The notes: generated by a model from the sequence alone, not told the origin. 64,000 nt of DNA from Flavobacteriaceae bacterium EG-1 (GCF_009649685.1 NZ_WJPK01000001.1:1554760-1618759), one strand, 5' to 3'; shown: positions 38,401-47,354, numbered from the stretch's first letter. Translations and numbers: made by a program.

Positions 38401-40848
38401 TACCTCAGGTGGAGAACTGTCGGTTGACACTCCATCCCCGATAAATTCCACATAATTCAGATTAAAGATATCTTGCGTGCCGCTAGTACTTTTAAATACA
38501 AAGAATAGATCATTTTTTCCGACAGGTGCCGAAAAGGTGGATTCCACGGCCTGCCAATTGCCTAAGCCACCGGTTGAAGGTACCGTAGTGGTTGCCAAAA
38601 GAGTTCCTGTAGGGCTTCCCAACCTAAATTCTATGATACCACCGGCCGTTGCTGCCGCCACCTTATATTTAACAGCAGTCATGTTCAACAAATTCCGTTC
38701 TGAAAAAGAAATATACGCATTATTGTCAACGCTAAGTGCTTCGGATCCACCTTCTAAAGGATCGGTATTTGAGATTAAGGTGGTTCCATTTTGAGTATCA
38801 AAGTATTCAGCCTCTTTACGTTTTGGATGTAACAGAATTTGATCGAACGCCGTCAGCCCCCCTTGATCCTGATAATTGGCATTTAATACGTAGAAAATGT
38901 CCATCTCCCCAGTTATATCATGTCCGTCGTAGCCCAAAGTAAAATTCTGAGGGCAACCAGTCATGGTGGCCAAATCGTGAAAATGATTTAGGTGGCCAAG
39001 AGAAGGAACCACATTAACATCATTGCAGTCGATCCCGGAACCGGTAGAACCATCCTCGTTATCTGCTACGATCAAATCTATTGATACATCATCTCCCCAA
39101 CCAATAAACCCACCGTCAGGCGGTGAATTATATGAAAAAGTGGCGGCAGTATTGCCGGCATAGATGGTGATATTATTTACCCCAAAAGCACCGTCTGGGT
39201 CGGTAACCGTTAATTTTGCATTGAAGTTTCCTTCTGCATTGTAGACATGTGTAGGGTTTTCTGCAGTAGAATCTGTATTGCCATCGCCATCAAAATCCCA
39301 TTCATACGTTAATGGGCTATCTCCATTCGGGTCATTCGTTCCAGCACTGGAAAAATTAACCGTCAAGGGCAAAGAACCGCTAGTGACATCTGTACTAATA
39401 AAAACGGTCGGGGGACCATTTGAGGTAATGCCCGTATAATCAACTCTGATCAACTTGCCAGTACCTGCATTTTGCGGGCAACAGCCTGCGCCGTAAGCCA
39501 AAATATACATTTTACCGTCAGGGCCGAATTCCATGTCGATAAAACCGTTTTTAGATTGAGGAAATACGGATGGGGCAAATTGCTCGTTATCGGTAATGTT
39601 CCCTTGGGCATCCATCTTAACAGCCCAAATCTTACTGGTATTGAAGTCATAATAAAAGAAAATCTCATCGAACTCTACAGGAAATCTTTGGTCATCTGTC
39701 AGGGCACCATCATAATAATATCGAGGGCCGGCAAAATGACTTTTATGGAAAAATTCGAGCCAAGCCGGTTGGGCGGGAGGTAGGACAATGGCCCCTGTAT
39801 TCCATGTGGAAGTATTTTCCGGGGCAGCCGGGTCGTTGTAAAATGGTGATGGCGTACGATAAGCAACCTGATAGGCATCGTTGTCGACACCTGAAAAATA
39901 GGGCCAACCATAATTACCCGAGACTTTCGTCAAGTTCATCTCGTCCAACCCTTCCGGGCCTAGCGCACTGGAGGCATTTGCGTCCGGGCCCACTTCTCCC
40001 CAAAACAGCCAATCCGTATTTTCTTTGTCGACAAAAATTCGATATGGGTTTCTTGCGCCCATAACATAGATTTCGGGCAGGGTATTCGGAGTACCGGCTG
40101 GAAACAGATTGCCAGCAGGTATGGTATACGAACCATCGTTTTGGGGAGTTATCCGAAGGATTTTACCCCGCATATCATTGGTGTTGCTCGAACTTTTCTC
40201 GGTAGTAGCTGAAATATCCGTCTCATTATGGGAAGCGTAGGCATCACTATAATAGGAATTGTCTCCGACAGCAATATAAAGGTTGCCCTGTGAGTCAAAG
40301 GCCATATCTCCGCCCGAATGGTAGCTAATAATTCGTTGAGTGCCCCACTCCAACATTATAATCTCGGAAGACAGGTCAAGAATATCGCCGTTCATGGTGA
40401 ACCGCGATACCCTGTTGGTTGACTGGCCGAGTACAGCATAATGTAGGTAAATGTAATTATTTACGAGAAAATCCGGGTCGAATGCAATGCCCAACAAACC
40501 TTCTTCGAACTCGTGAAAGACCGGTACCGTTCCCGCTGAAACAGAGGTCTGGGTGTCCGTTTTATAAATTATTACTTCACCGTACCGATCAAGGATAAAT
40601 ATACGCCCATCGGGTGCAAATTGCATGGTAGTTGCATTGGCTAATCCGGTAAGCAACGGTACTTGTTGGAAATCGTCAGGTAATTGTGCATATAACTTAG
40701 GCAGATTGGAATACCCTAAACAGAAAGTGAGTACTAAAGTTAATTTAGTATATGTGATGCATATTTTAGCAATTTCAAAGGATATTGATTTAGAAAGAAA
40801 AATATATGAATAAAACATTTGCAAAAAGTTTCGATAGAATTTTCTCAT
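35431..40848 (-). CDS. Giant secreted multidomain protein: GSDH, PKD, CBM6-like, malectin, FG-GAP, PKD, T9SS sorting domain
   Basis: This 1805-residue exported protein has a long N-terminus with its hydrophobic signal at about 34-54. Residues of about 60-470 form a glucose/sorbosone-dehydrogenase propeller (FAPDGRIFILDRYGEV; YLHYAVLGQS; GNYGWPYFSG). A PKD domain follows (YEWDFDGDGNTDSTAE), then a CBM6-like region near 680-800, an Ig-like domain (VKVQFSEYVTTATANQ), a malectin domain (INVGGPQLTYGAETF; YDIRLHFAELYFG), an FG-GAP/VCBS propeller with repeated DxDxDGDxD calcium loops (about 1170-1530) and two more PKD/REJ-like domains. The last 75 residues (YDIPVSTLRDGVYFVGVG) look like a type IX sorting domain. 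Sugar oxidation at the cell surface or on polysaccharide is likely. The N-terminal start is uncertain. Confidence 0.85.
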   Translation of the reverse strand: MRKFYRNFLQMFYSYIFLSKSISFEIAKICITYTKLTLVLTFCLGYSNLPKLYAQLPDDFQQVPLLTGLANATTMQFAPDGRIFILDRYGEVIIYKTDTQTSVSAGTVPVFHEFEEGLLGIAFDPDFLVNNYIYLHYAVLGQSTNRVSRFTMNGDILDLSSEIIMLEWGTQRIISYHSGGDMAFDSQGNLYIAVGDNSYYSDAYASHNETDISATTEKSSSNTNDMRGKILRITPQNDGSYTIPAGNLFPAGTPNTLPEIYVMGARNPYRIFVDKENTDWLFWGEVGPDANASSALGPEGLDEMNLTKVSGNYGWPYFSGVDNDAYQVAYRTPSPFYNDPAAPENTSTWNTGAIVLPPAQPAWLEFFHKSHFAGPRYYYDGALTDDQRFPVEFDEIFFYYDFNTSKIWAVKMDAQGNITDNEQFAPSVFPQSKNGFIDMEFGPDGKMYILAYGAGCCPQNAGTGKLIRVDYTGITSNGPPTVFISTDVTSGSLPLTVNFSSAGTNDPNGDSPLTYEWDFDGDGNTDSTAENPTHVYNAEGNFNAKLTVTDPDGAFGVNNITIYAGNTAATFSYNSPPDGGFIGWGDDVSIDLIVADNEDGSTGSGIDCNDVNVVPSLGHLNHFHDLATMTGCPQNFTLGYDGHDITGEMDIFYVLNANYQDQGGLTAFDQILLHPKRKEAEYFDTQNGTTLISNTDPLEGGSEALSVDNNAYISFSERNLLNMTAVKYKVAAATAGGIIEFRLGSPTGTLLATTTVPSTGGLGNWQAVESTFSAPVGKNDLFFVFKSTSGTQDIFNLNYVEFIGDGVSTDSSPPEVSSVEAMGSTQVKVQFSEYVTTATANQVSNYVIDNGITISSAVLQSDGLTVFLTVSPLSGDTTYNLTVNDVQNISGIPIVTEDYSFSIISSIRINVGGPQLTYGAETFIADQYSTGGSLFSASMPINGTTQDELYQTERFGSFSYEIPVPVSGEYDIRLHFAELYFGVGSVPGGAGSRVFNVSIEGNPVLTNFDISAEVDPATALQKELDDINITDGFASIQFTSVTQNPKISAIEILPPDTFAVTPDITITSPQNGWDVNQPFEVAFFVENWTIQEGDTHIHYYIDGVMVEPYYSHDPIPLDNLSIGSHTIRVELFFADHSPTGIFDEVMVAVTDQPVCNETDFPDSWVVHQLDQNPYTAVYTFADDDLDGDGLKDIVTGGWWYKNSGSASGNWQKSTIGGTFGNVVHVYDFDGDGDMDLLGTALGIAPDNEYESAQLLWAQNDGSGNFTVFTNIPAGNTNYSEPFLAGLAGGDFGSGYQMAINWNGAESTGSPVQMLTPPANPTTGIWSLVDISPDSAGEDLQAGDIDGDGDLDLFQGVNWLRNNGGGTWETFSTGITYVTTPDRAQLADFDRDGDLDAVVGQLGLGSNPNNSEFAWFAAPADPTQPWVRNILATDIAGSLSVFAIDFDFDGDQDIVVGEWLADRRLIVFENDLCSTGDWETQIIDDGSLNLEHHDGARVTDIDNDGDLDVVSNGWLQHMGPRIYENTTPPPVSKEPIADAGQDQTVVLPSNSITLKGSGTDPNGGSITGYQWTQVSGPTTATLVGETTADLTASDLVLGSYVFRLTVIDDENETGFDEVTVTVSSEGGNMPPVAIAEAAPLTGVSPLEVTFTGSNSTDDVGVVAYAWDFGDGGTSAEEDPVYTFATPGTYAVTLTVTDTGGLTSTATLSITVTDGASGEMEVILAENPSKGGVAKISVINAPADTMVLNIYLHDVGGRYIAGFNAPDVLSADGTYDIPVSTLRDGVYFVGVGMNQGKPRLIKLIVDN

Positions 40849-41355
40849 AATTCAATTAATATTATATTTTAATTTTACTTCGATTAATGATTTAAATTTT
40901 TGAACTTGATTATTTTATGAAATAACTTATTCTTATCACTCATTATTTACTATAAATCGTTTTCAAATACTATTAATCATTTCGAAGTTTGAAAACGATT
41001 TATTTCAAATAAAATTTAGACCCCAGCTTCTGCCATAGTATAGGTTTTTGAGAAGGAATGTTGATAAAATCTAACAGTTTCTTTTGCGCTTGCATGATAC
41101 AAAATACAGGGATATATTATAATTTTCACAATTGCTAATGTTTGATATATATAAATTCTTACTTCATCATTTTATGTCCTATATGGATAATTATTTTTAT
41201 GTACTATTTAAGTTATTTATTGACTTTATACTTATGAAAACACATTGCGGTTCATCTTAAACAAGTAGAGTTTAAATTATATTAACTAAAATTTTAAGTT
41301 GATACATAGTTTAGCATTTCTAAATTTTTAATAATTTGTATACTTATTTTACTGT
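40849..41355. other. AT-rich intergenic region with a long inverted repeat
   Basis: This 507-nt stretch lies between the giant gene's start and the methyltransferase stop. It is far more AT-rich than its flanks. The only clear structure is the 16-bp inverted repeat at 40952-41003. The promoter of the giant gene should lie in 40849-40950. No ORF or RNA gene is supported. Confidence 0.5.
40952..41003. repeat. Perfect 16-bp inverted repeat with 20-nt loop
   Basis: ATAAATCGTTTTCAAA (40952-40967) and TTTGAAAACGATTTAT (40988-41003) are exact inverted copies. No T-run follows. It could be a hairpin in RNA, a regulator site, or the remains of inverted ends of a small mobile element. Confidence 0.8.
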
Positions 41356-42183
41356 TTAATTGATGGCACCAATTGCGGCGAAAAAATACTCTTTTGGTTT
41401 GTAAGGCAAGCTTGATTCATGCCAAAGTTTGAAGCCTGCCTCTTTAAGAAGCCGAGCGTAATCGTGGGAAAATGAACTTTCATAACCATAAGCTTGAGAC
41501 TTTTGATTTTCAGTGAAATCAATATCAACCGCGATGGGTTCAACGAAGACCAAAATTGTATGCCCTAAGTTGTTCAAGACGGTCAACAACTCCTTTAATC
41601 TTTGTTCGCTAAAATATTCGAGTACACCGCCGGACGTAAAGAAAATCATGTTGCTTCGTCCATTTTTTCTAACCCAGTCCAGACCATCCATTGCAACAAA
41701 CTCAAGTTTTTTGTTCTTGAGAAATCTTTTTTTATTAATCTTGATTTGGGACTGACTCAAATCAATTCCTATAAATTTATTTATTTGAGAGAATCGAGTG
41801 CTGAGAAAATCGAGAACGTAACCATTACCTGTTCCAATTTCAACCATGCTATGAAACCCTTTCCACTGAGAGTTCAACTTCTCTTGCAGCTTATCAAATA
41901 AAAAGAGCTCACGTGGTATAAAATAACCTTCAAGTACATCTTCCGTACGTAAGAAATGTTCCCTACCCTTATTTATCCAGAAATTCTTGTGATACTCTTG
42001 CAAAACATGGGAATTACCTTTTCTTTCTGCATTTTTAAGCATCGCAAAACACATCAGTCTCTCACAAAGATTATATTCACCGCCAATGTTTAAGGTTATT
42101 CCATTTTTTTCCAAATAAGAAACTTTTTTTGGTCTAAGCTCTATCAAAATATTTCCAAGAATCAACTTTACTCGATTTTTCAT
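41356..42183 (-). CDS. Class I SAM-dependent methyltransferase
   Basis: This 275-residue protein has the SAM-binding motif I MVEIGTGNGYVLDFL near residue 105, and the acidic end of strand 2 in FIGIDLSQSQIKIN. Further core strands are LEFVAMDGLDWV and NMIFFTSGGVLEYFSEQRL. An N-terminal helical extension of about 90 residues precedes the Rossmann core. The substrate is unknown. It is AT-richer than the copper module that follows and sits alone between two long cargo blocks, so it may have been acquired separately. Confidence 0.82.
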   Translation of the reverse strand: MKNRVKLILGNILIELRPKKVSYLEKNGITLNIGGEYNLCERLMCFAMLKNAERKGNSHVLQEYHKNFWINKGREHFLRTEDVLEGYFIPRELFLFDKLQEKLNSQWKGFHSMVEIGTGNGYVLDFLSTRFSQINKFIGIDLSQSQIKINKKRFLKNKKLEFVAMDGLDWVRKNGRSNMIFFTSGGVLEYFSEQRLKELLTVLNNLGHTILVFVEPIAVDIDFTENQKSQAYGYESSFSHDYARLLKEAGFKLWHESSLPYKPKEYFFAAIGAIN

Positions 42184-42215
42184 TAGTGTATAGTGTTTGG
42201 TTATTTGTTTAATTT

Positions 42216-43496
42216 CTATTTCATCCCTTCATGTCCTTCGTGCCCGGTCATTGTTTTTTCACCGTCTTCGTTCATCATCGATTTTTTGCCTTTCAATTGT
42301 GCTGCTGCATCAATCGTGAAAGTACCATTGGTAACGATTTCCTCGCCGTTTTCCAGACCTGAAAGAACGACATACCCACCATTGATAACATCACCCACGG
42401 CAATTATCCGCATTTCGAAGGTCGGATTGTCTGGGTCGGTCTTGATATAAACCACGGAACGCTCTCCTGTCCAAAGCACGGCACTTTCAGGGATTACCAT
42501 CGTATCGTCTTTTTTGTCCGAAGCCAAGGCCAACGTTCCTGCAACGAACATTCCGGGTTTAAGTAGTCCCTTGGAATTCTGTAATACCGCCCTTACTTCA
42601 ATGGTTCTTGTGGATGTATTCAATACAGGATCAATAAAGGAAATCTTTGCATCAAATTTTTTATCGGGATAGGATTTTGTAACAATCTCAATTTTCTGAC
42701 CTTCTTTTAAAAGCGAAACCTGATTTTCATAGGTATCGAGGACTGCCCAAACTGTTCCCAAATTGGCAATTTTAAACAAAGCCGAACCCTTTTTTACATA
42801 ATCCCCGGCCTCGACCATGATTTCAGAGACCGTACCGGAAACATTTGCATATACTGGAAAATTCTCTCGAACTTGACCGGATTTTTCAATTTGCTCAATC
42901 TGTTTTTCCGAGAGTTTCCATAGCTTTAGTTTGTTGCGCACGGCTTTATACAAAGAAGGCTGTGATTCTTTTAAACTTGCAGCGGTAATCAGTTCTTGTT
43001 GGGCAGAAACCAGTTCTGGGGAGTAAATGGTTGCCAATTGTTGCCCGTCCCTGACTTCTTCGCCCTTATAATTGACAAAGAGTTTTTCGATACGGCCATC
43101 GAAATAGGAGGCTTGGGTAGCGACCGCTTTTTCATTTTCTTCAATAGTCCCCGATAGTTTTAAGGTATTGTCTTCCGCTGCACCGGAACCGACCTTTGTG
43201 GTTCTAATATTGGCCAAAGCCATGGCATTTTTCGTCATTTTAAATTGACCCATCGCCAGGCCCTCGTCGCCCGATTCCGCTGGAATCAGATCCATTCCAC
43301 AGATAGGGCAATCGCCCGGTTCTGGCTGCATGATCTGGGGGTGCATGGAGCATGTCCACATTTCGCCAGATTTCATTTCTTGGCTATGGTCGTGTTCCTC
43401 GGCTGTTTTTCCATCGGAACTATTTCCGAAAATTAGATATCCGGCCAAGAGTCCCCCTATAACTGCCAATACGATGTAAAGAATACTTTTTTTCAT
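42216..43496 (-). CDS. cusB: CusB-type RND efflux periplasmic adaptor with heavy-metal-binding domain
   Basis: This 426-residue membrane-fusion protein has an N-terminal membrane anchor (residues 5-25) and a heavy-metal-binding domain at about 47-72 with SMHPQIM and DCPICGMDL. The barrel-sandwich/lipoyl and hairpin domains follow (EKLFVNYKGEEVRDGQQLATIYSPELV region and VSGTVSEIMVEAGDYV). A C-terminal membrane-proximal domain ends in a Met/His tail (MTGHEGHEGMK). It links the CusA pump to the TolC-like channel. The Met/Cys/His features favour copper or silver. It is the last gene of the copper operon. Confidence 0.92.
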   Translation of the reverse strand: MKKSILYIVLAVIGGLLAGYLIFGNSSDGKTAEEHDHSQEMKSGEMWTCSMHPQIMQPEPGDCPICGMDLIPAESGDEGLAMGQFKMTKNAMALANIRTTKVGSGAAEDNTLKLSGTIEENEKAVATQASYFDGRIEKLFVNYKGEEVRDGQQLATIYSPELVSAQQELITAASLKESQPSLYKAVRNKLKLWKLSEKQIEQIEKSGQVRENFPVYANVSGTVSEIMVEAGDYVKKGSALFKIANLGTVWAVLDTYENQVSLLKEGQKIEIVTKSYPDKKFDAKISFIDPVLNTSTRTIEVRAVLQNSKGLLKPGMFVAGTLALASDKKDDTMVIPESAVLWTGERSVVYIKTDPDNPTFEMRIIAVGDVINGGYVVLSGLENGEEIVTNGTFTIDAAAQLKGKKSMMNEDGEKTMTGHEGHEGMK

Positions 43497-43511
43497 ATTA
43501 AATTTATTTTA

Positions 43512-46010
43512 TCAATCAATTTTTGCCGTTCGTAGTCTTAAAGCATTTGCTATAACAGAAACAGAGCTAAAGCTCATGGCCGCCGCAGCTATCATTGGAG
43601 AAAGCAATATTCCAAAAAACGGAAACAGCACACCCGCAGCTACAGGTACTCCTAGCGTATTATAAACAAGTGCAAAGAATAGGTTCTGTTTGATGTTCTT
43701 CATGACTTTATCGCTCAGGTTATGTGCCTTGACTATTCCATGTAGGTCGCCTTTTACCAAGGTTACAGTCGCGCTTTCGATGGCGACGTCCGTTCCGGTG
43801 CCCATGGCGATTCCTACATCGCTTTTGGCCAGAGCGGGAGCGTCGTTGATGCCGTCTCCCGCCATAGCGACCACTTTTCCGTTTTCCTGAAGTTTTTCGA
43901 CTTCCTTTAATTTATCCTCGGGAAGCATTCCGGCTTTATAATCGGTCAAATTCAATTCGCTAGCCACGGCTTTAGCTGTGTCATGATTATCTCCTGTAAG
44001 CATTATGACATCGATACTTTTGTCCTGTAAAGCTTTGATAGCCTTCTTACTGGTTTCCTTGATTTTATCCCCGATTACCATGTAGCCTACTGCTTCGTTT
44101 CCAACAGCTAAAAAAGAAACCGTTTTACCCTGCTTTTGATAGGTTGATGCCTCTTCCTTCAGGTCGGCGTATAAATTTGCTCGGGCATGATCCATCATTT
44201 TATCGTTTCCGAGAGAGACTTTTTTGCCATTTATGTTTCCTTCTACACCTTTGCCGGTTACCGCATTGAATCCATCGGCCTTAAATAATTCGGTTCCCTG
44301 TTCTTTTCCATATTTGACAGTAGCTTCGGCCAGGGGATGTTCGCTCATTTGGTTCAAGGAAACGATGTATTGAAGTACTTCTTTTTCAGAAAATGAACCA
44401 CTCGATGTGCCTATGGTTTCGACCGTGGGTTTGCCTTCGGTAATCGTTCCGGTCTTATCGACAATCAATGTATTTACCTTATCCATTTTCTCTAAGGCCT
44501 CCGCATTTTTGATAAGCACTCCATTTTGTGCACCTTTGCCCACACCGACCATTACCGACATGGGAGTTGCCAGACCCAAAGCACAAGGGCAAGCGATAAT
44601 CAATACAGCAATCGCATTCACGAGGGCATACACGTAGGCAGGCTCAGGCCCCCAAATCGTCCAGACCCCGAAAGTGATAATGGCAATCAAGACGACTACG
44701 GGAACGAAATACCCAGAAACTTTATCAGCGAGGTTTTGAATTGGAGCCTTGCTACGGCTGGCCTCATTGACCATATGAATAATCTGTGATAGCAGCGTAT
44801 CAGACCCTATCTTTTCGGCCTTCATTAAAAAGGACTGATTGCCATTGATGGTACCGCTGCTGACTTTGTCCCCTTCGGATTTATCTATCGGAATCGGTTC
44901 ACCCGTTATCATCGATTCATCCACAGAAGTATGTCCTTCCGTCAATACTCCGTCCACAGGAATTTTATCCCCAGGTTTGACACGAAGTATATCGCCCAAT
45001 TCGATTTTGTCGATGGGAATTTCTTCCTCTACACCGTCTTTTACGCGAACGGCCTTATTGGGCGCGAGTTTCAAAAGCTCCTTTACCGCGGAATTTGTTT
45101 TGCTATGTGCCCGTGCTTCCAACACTTGACCTAAAAGCACCAAGGTTAAAATGACCGTTGCCGCCTCAAAGTAGACATGCACACTACCAGATTCCGATTT
45201 GAATTGGTCTGGAAAAAAGTCAGGAAAGAACATTCCGAAAACACTAAAAAGCCATGCCACACCTGCGCCAATACCGATAAGCGTAAACATATTCAGGTTC
45301 CAAGTTTTGATACTTCTGTACGCCCTTTCAAAGAACATCCAAGTAGCATAAAATACAACGGGGATTGAAAGTGCGAACTGAACCCAATTCCAGTTTTTCT
45401 GCTCCATAAGATCGTAAAGTGGATTATCTGACAACATTTCAGACATCGCGATCAGAAAGATGGGCAAAGTAAACGCCACGGCTATCCAAAACTTTTTTAG
45501 CAGTTTCTTATAGTTCTTCTCCTCTGCGGAAACGTCAGGTTCCATGGGAACCAAGTCCATACCACAAATAGGGCAGCTTCCCGGTTCATCTTTGACGATT
45601 TCAGGATGCATCGGGCAGGTGTATTGCGTCTCTGTACTTTTCGAAAGGTTTTGCTCCTCTACCAAATCCATTCCACAGACTGGGCAATCGCCAGGCTGGT
45701 CATAGGTCTTATCGCCTTCGCAACGCATGGGACAATAAAAAGTGCCCGTTCCTTTGCTATTAGGTTTTTCGGCTTTCTTTTCAGGGTTATGATGTTCCCC
45801 CGGAATATGGATACTGTATGAACCTCCATCATTTTTTAATGCTTCTTGAAATTTTTCAATAGGAACATGATTCTCCATTTGAATGCTTGCTTCGGCTTTT
45901 TCCAAATCGACAGATACCGCAGTCACACCTTCCACTTTTGAAAGTGTCTTCTCAACATGGTTTCTACAGCCATCGCAGGTCATTCCGTGTATGTGATAGG
46001 TGTGTTTCAT
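43512..46010 (-). CDS. copA: Copper P1B-type ATPase (CopA) with HMA and two heavy-metal-binding domains
   Basis: This 832-residue copper/silver exporter has an N-terminal HMA domain with GMTCDGC (C12, C15). Two successive heavy-metal-binding domains follow (91-117, DCPVCGMDL; 130-155, CPMHPEI and SCPICGMDL). Next come eight membrane segments with the CPC motif in IIACPCALGLATP. DKTGTITEG is the phosphorylation site, and GDGINDAPALAKSDVG is followed by a MAAAAMSFSSVSV-type helix typical of Cu(I) ATPases. It lies 15 nt upstream of cusB. It is predicted to move Cu(I) from cytoplasm to periplasm for the Cus-like pump to expel. Confidence 0.94.
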   Translation of the reverse strand: MKHTYHIHGMTCDGCRNHVEKTLSKVEGVTAVSVDLEKAEASIQMENHVPIEKFQEALKNDGGSYSIHIPGEHHNPEKKAEKPNSKGTGTFYCPMRCEGDKTYDQPGDCPVCGMDLVEEQNLSKSTETQYTCPMHPEIVKDEPGSCPICGMDLVPMEPDVSAEEKNYKKLLKKFWIAVAFTLPIFLIAMSEMLSDNPLYDLMEQKNWNWVQFALSIPVVFYATWMFFERAYRSIKTWNLNMFTLIGIGAGVAWLFSVFGMFFPDFFPDQFKSESGSVHVYFEAATVILTLVLLGQVLEARAHSKTNSAVKELLKLAPNKAVRVKDGVEEEIPIDKIELGDILRVKPGDKIPVDGVLTEGHTSVDESMITGEPIPIDKSEGDKVSSGTINGNQSFLMKAEKIGSDTLLSQIIHMVNEASRSKAPIQNLADKVSGYFVPVVVLIAIITFGVWTIWGPEPAYVYALVNAIAVLIIACPCALGLATPMSVMVGVGKGAQNGVLIKNAEALEKMDKVNTLIVDKTGTITEGKPTVETIGTSSGSFSEKEVLQYIVSLNQMSEHPLAEATVKYGKEQGTELFKADGFNAVTGKGVEGNINGKKVSLGNDKMMDHARANLYADLKEEASTYQKQGKTVSFLAVGNEAVGYMVIGDKIKETSKKAIKALQDKSIDVIMLTGDNHDTAKAVASELNLTDYKAGMLPEDKLKEVEKLQENGKVVAMAGDGINDAPALAKSDVGIAMGTGTDVAIESATVTLVKGDLHGIVKAHNLSDKVMKNIKQNLFFALVYNTLGVPVAAGVLFPFFGILLSPMIAAAAMSFSSVSVIANALRLRTAKID

Positions 46011-46013
46011 TTT

Positions 46014-46733
46014 TTAGATTTTAGGCAATTTCAATTTCATATTAGCGCCTAAGCGTAGTTCATCCACATGCCCTGCTATTTGTTCTTCCTTATCCTTAAA
46101 GTGCATGTGAACAAATGTTGTATGGTGGGTAAAAACGGCCTTATGTGACTTAGAGTAAAAGCCAATAATCTCTACATCTTTATCATTCAGAACACCGTTC
46201 AACCCCGATTCCTGATGTTTTTGATGTGTATGAAGCGTATCGCCTTCGACCCAATCGATAACATGCCATTTCAAAGAATTTGCCTTCCCTGCGATTAAAA
46301 ATGGGAACGGCTTTTCCATATTCATACCTTTCTCTTTTGCCTTCCCTTCTATAAATTCCTCCAAATCTTTTGACGTATTTATGTTTTTCGGTATTTCGAC
46401 CGTTTGCCAGGTCACCACTTCAGCATATACCAATAGGGCGGCATTTTTGTTGAATGTTCGGTCCAGGACAATTTCGTCTGAATCTACACCTGTATTCAGG
46501 GGGTCACCCTTAAATATTTGTATCTCGCCTTTTAAGTCCTCCACAGCCCCAATCGCATACAGGTTTTGTTTGTGTTTTAATGTATCCAATGATATCGTAG
46601 CCTTTAAATCTCCAAACATCATCTGCCGTAATGCACCCGAATACCTCACTTCGTAATCAGTTGTGCCCACACAAGAACTAAATAGGAGTGCAGTTGAAAA
46701 GCCAATTAAAATCAAATGCTTATTATATCTCAT
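46014..46733 (-). CDS. Acetolactate decarboxylase-like lipoprotein
   Basis: This 239-residue protein has a lipoprotein signal (LLFSSC, Cys21). The body resembles alpha-acetolactate decarboxylase: YSGALRQMMFGDLKATISL and YAIGAVEDLKGEIQIFKGD. The zinc triad is at H209, H211 and H222 with the HxHx10H spacing of that family (H194/H196/H207 in the Brevibacillus enzyme). The catalytic Arg of the family is not obvious (IAGKANSL). A membrane-anchored periplasmic form in a copper operon is unusual. It could be a metal-binding protein derived from the decarboxylase fold. It lies between copA (3 nt) and the DUF3347 gene with a one-base overlap. Confidence 0.75.
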   Translation of the reverse strand: MRYNKHLILIGFSTALLFSSCVGTTDYEVRYSGALRQMMFGDLKATISLDTLKHKQNLYAIGAVEDLKGEIQIFKGDPLNTGVDSDEIVLDRTFNKNAALLVYAEVVTWQTVEIPKNINTSKDLEEFIEGKAKEKGMNMEKPFPFLIAGKANSLKWHVIDWVEGDTLHTHQKHQESGLNGVLNDKDVEIIGFYSKSHKAVFTHHTTFVHMHFKDKEEQIAGHVDELRLGANMKLKLPKI

Positions 46734-47278
46734 TATTTTTCAATAGTCGCTACTACCTTACCACACTTGAGCATCTTCTCGCCGTAATATGGGTTTCTGA
46801 TTTCATCCACATTGGAAATCCAATACCCACCTTCTCCTTCAAAGGCCATTGGGCAGAATTGTTTATAAATCGCTCCTTCCGAAATGGTTTCCTTAAACAT
46901 GGGTTCCACTTTTCCCGTGAGGTCTGAAAAGAGTTTTCGCTGTTTTTCGATATCCGTCGCTTCAGCCATGGCCAAGGCTATTGTTTTCATGTCTTCCCGT
47001 TCTTCGGAAAAACTTTCGGCAAGGTTCCCAGCGGCGATCTGTACGCCATCGTCATCGGAATTGACCAACGCCATTCGTATTTGCTGGTAGTTAAGAAAAA
47101 CCTTCCCGGTCATTTCATCGGAGAAGGAAGCATCCGCGATATCCGACGTTTGATTCTTTGACTGTTCTATTTCCTGTTGAGAGCTGAGTTCTGCATCTTG
47201 TTTATTTTTCCTCTCCCCACAGGATGCTAAAGTCAAAGTAACTGCAACGGTTGCGGCTAATATTTTCTTTTGATTCAT
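46733..47278 (-). CDS. DUF3347 domain lipoprotein, putative periplasmic copper protein
   Basis: This protein of about 181 residues (from ATG at 47278, MNQKKILAATV) has a lipobox LTLASC. The DUF3347 core has FLNYQQIRMALVNSD and the conserved C-terminal EGAIYKQFCPMAFEGEGGYW followed by NPYYGEKMLKCG. The paired Cys and Met residues are typical of proteins found with Cus-like RND systems and are probably copper ligands. ATGs at 47302 and 47326 would extend the N-terminus past the normal signal peptide. Its stop shares a base with the next start. Confidence 0.88.
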   Translation of the reverse strand: MNQKKILAATVAVTLTLASCGERKNKQDAELSSQQEIEQSKNQTSDIADASFSDEMTGKVFLNYQQIRMALVNSDDDGVQIAAGNLAESFSEEREDMKTIALAMAEATDIEKQRKLFSDLTGKVEPMFKETISEGAIYKQFCPMAFEGEGGYWISNVDEIRNPYYGEKMLKCGKVVATIEK

Positions 47279-47354
47279 TGCGTTTATTTTACTGATTTTC
47301 ATTTTTATTGAATTTAGATTAGACATTGAATTTCAATTAATTGTATTTCTTTTT

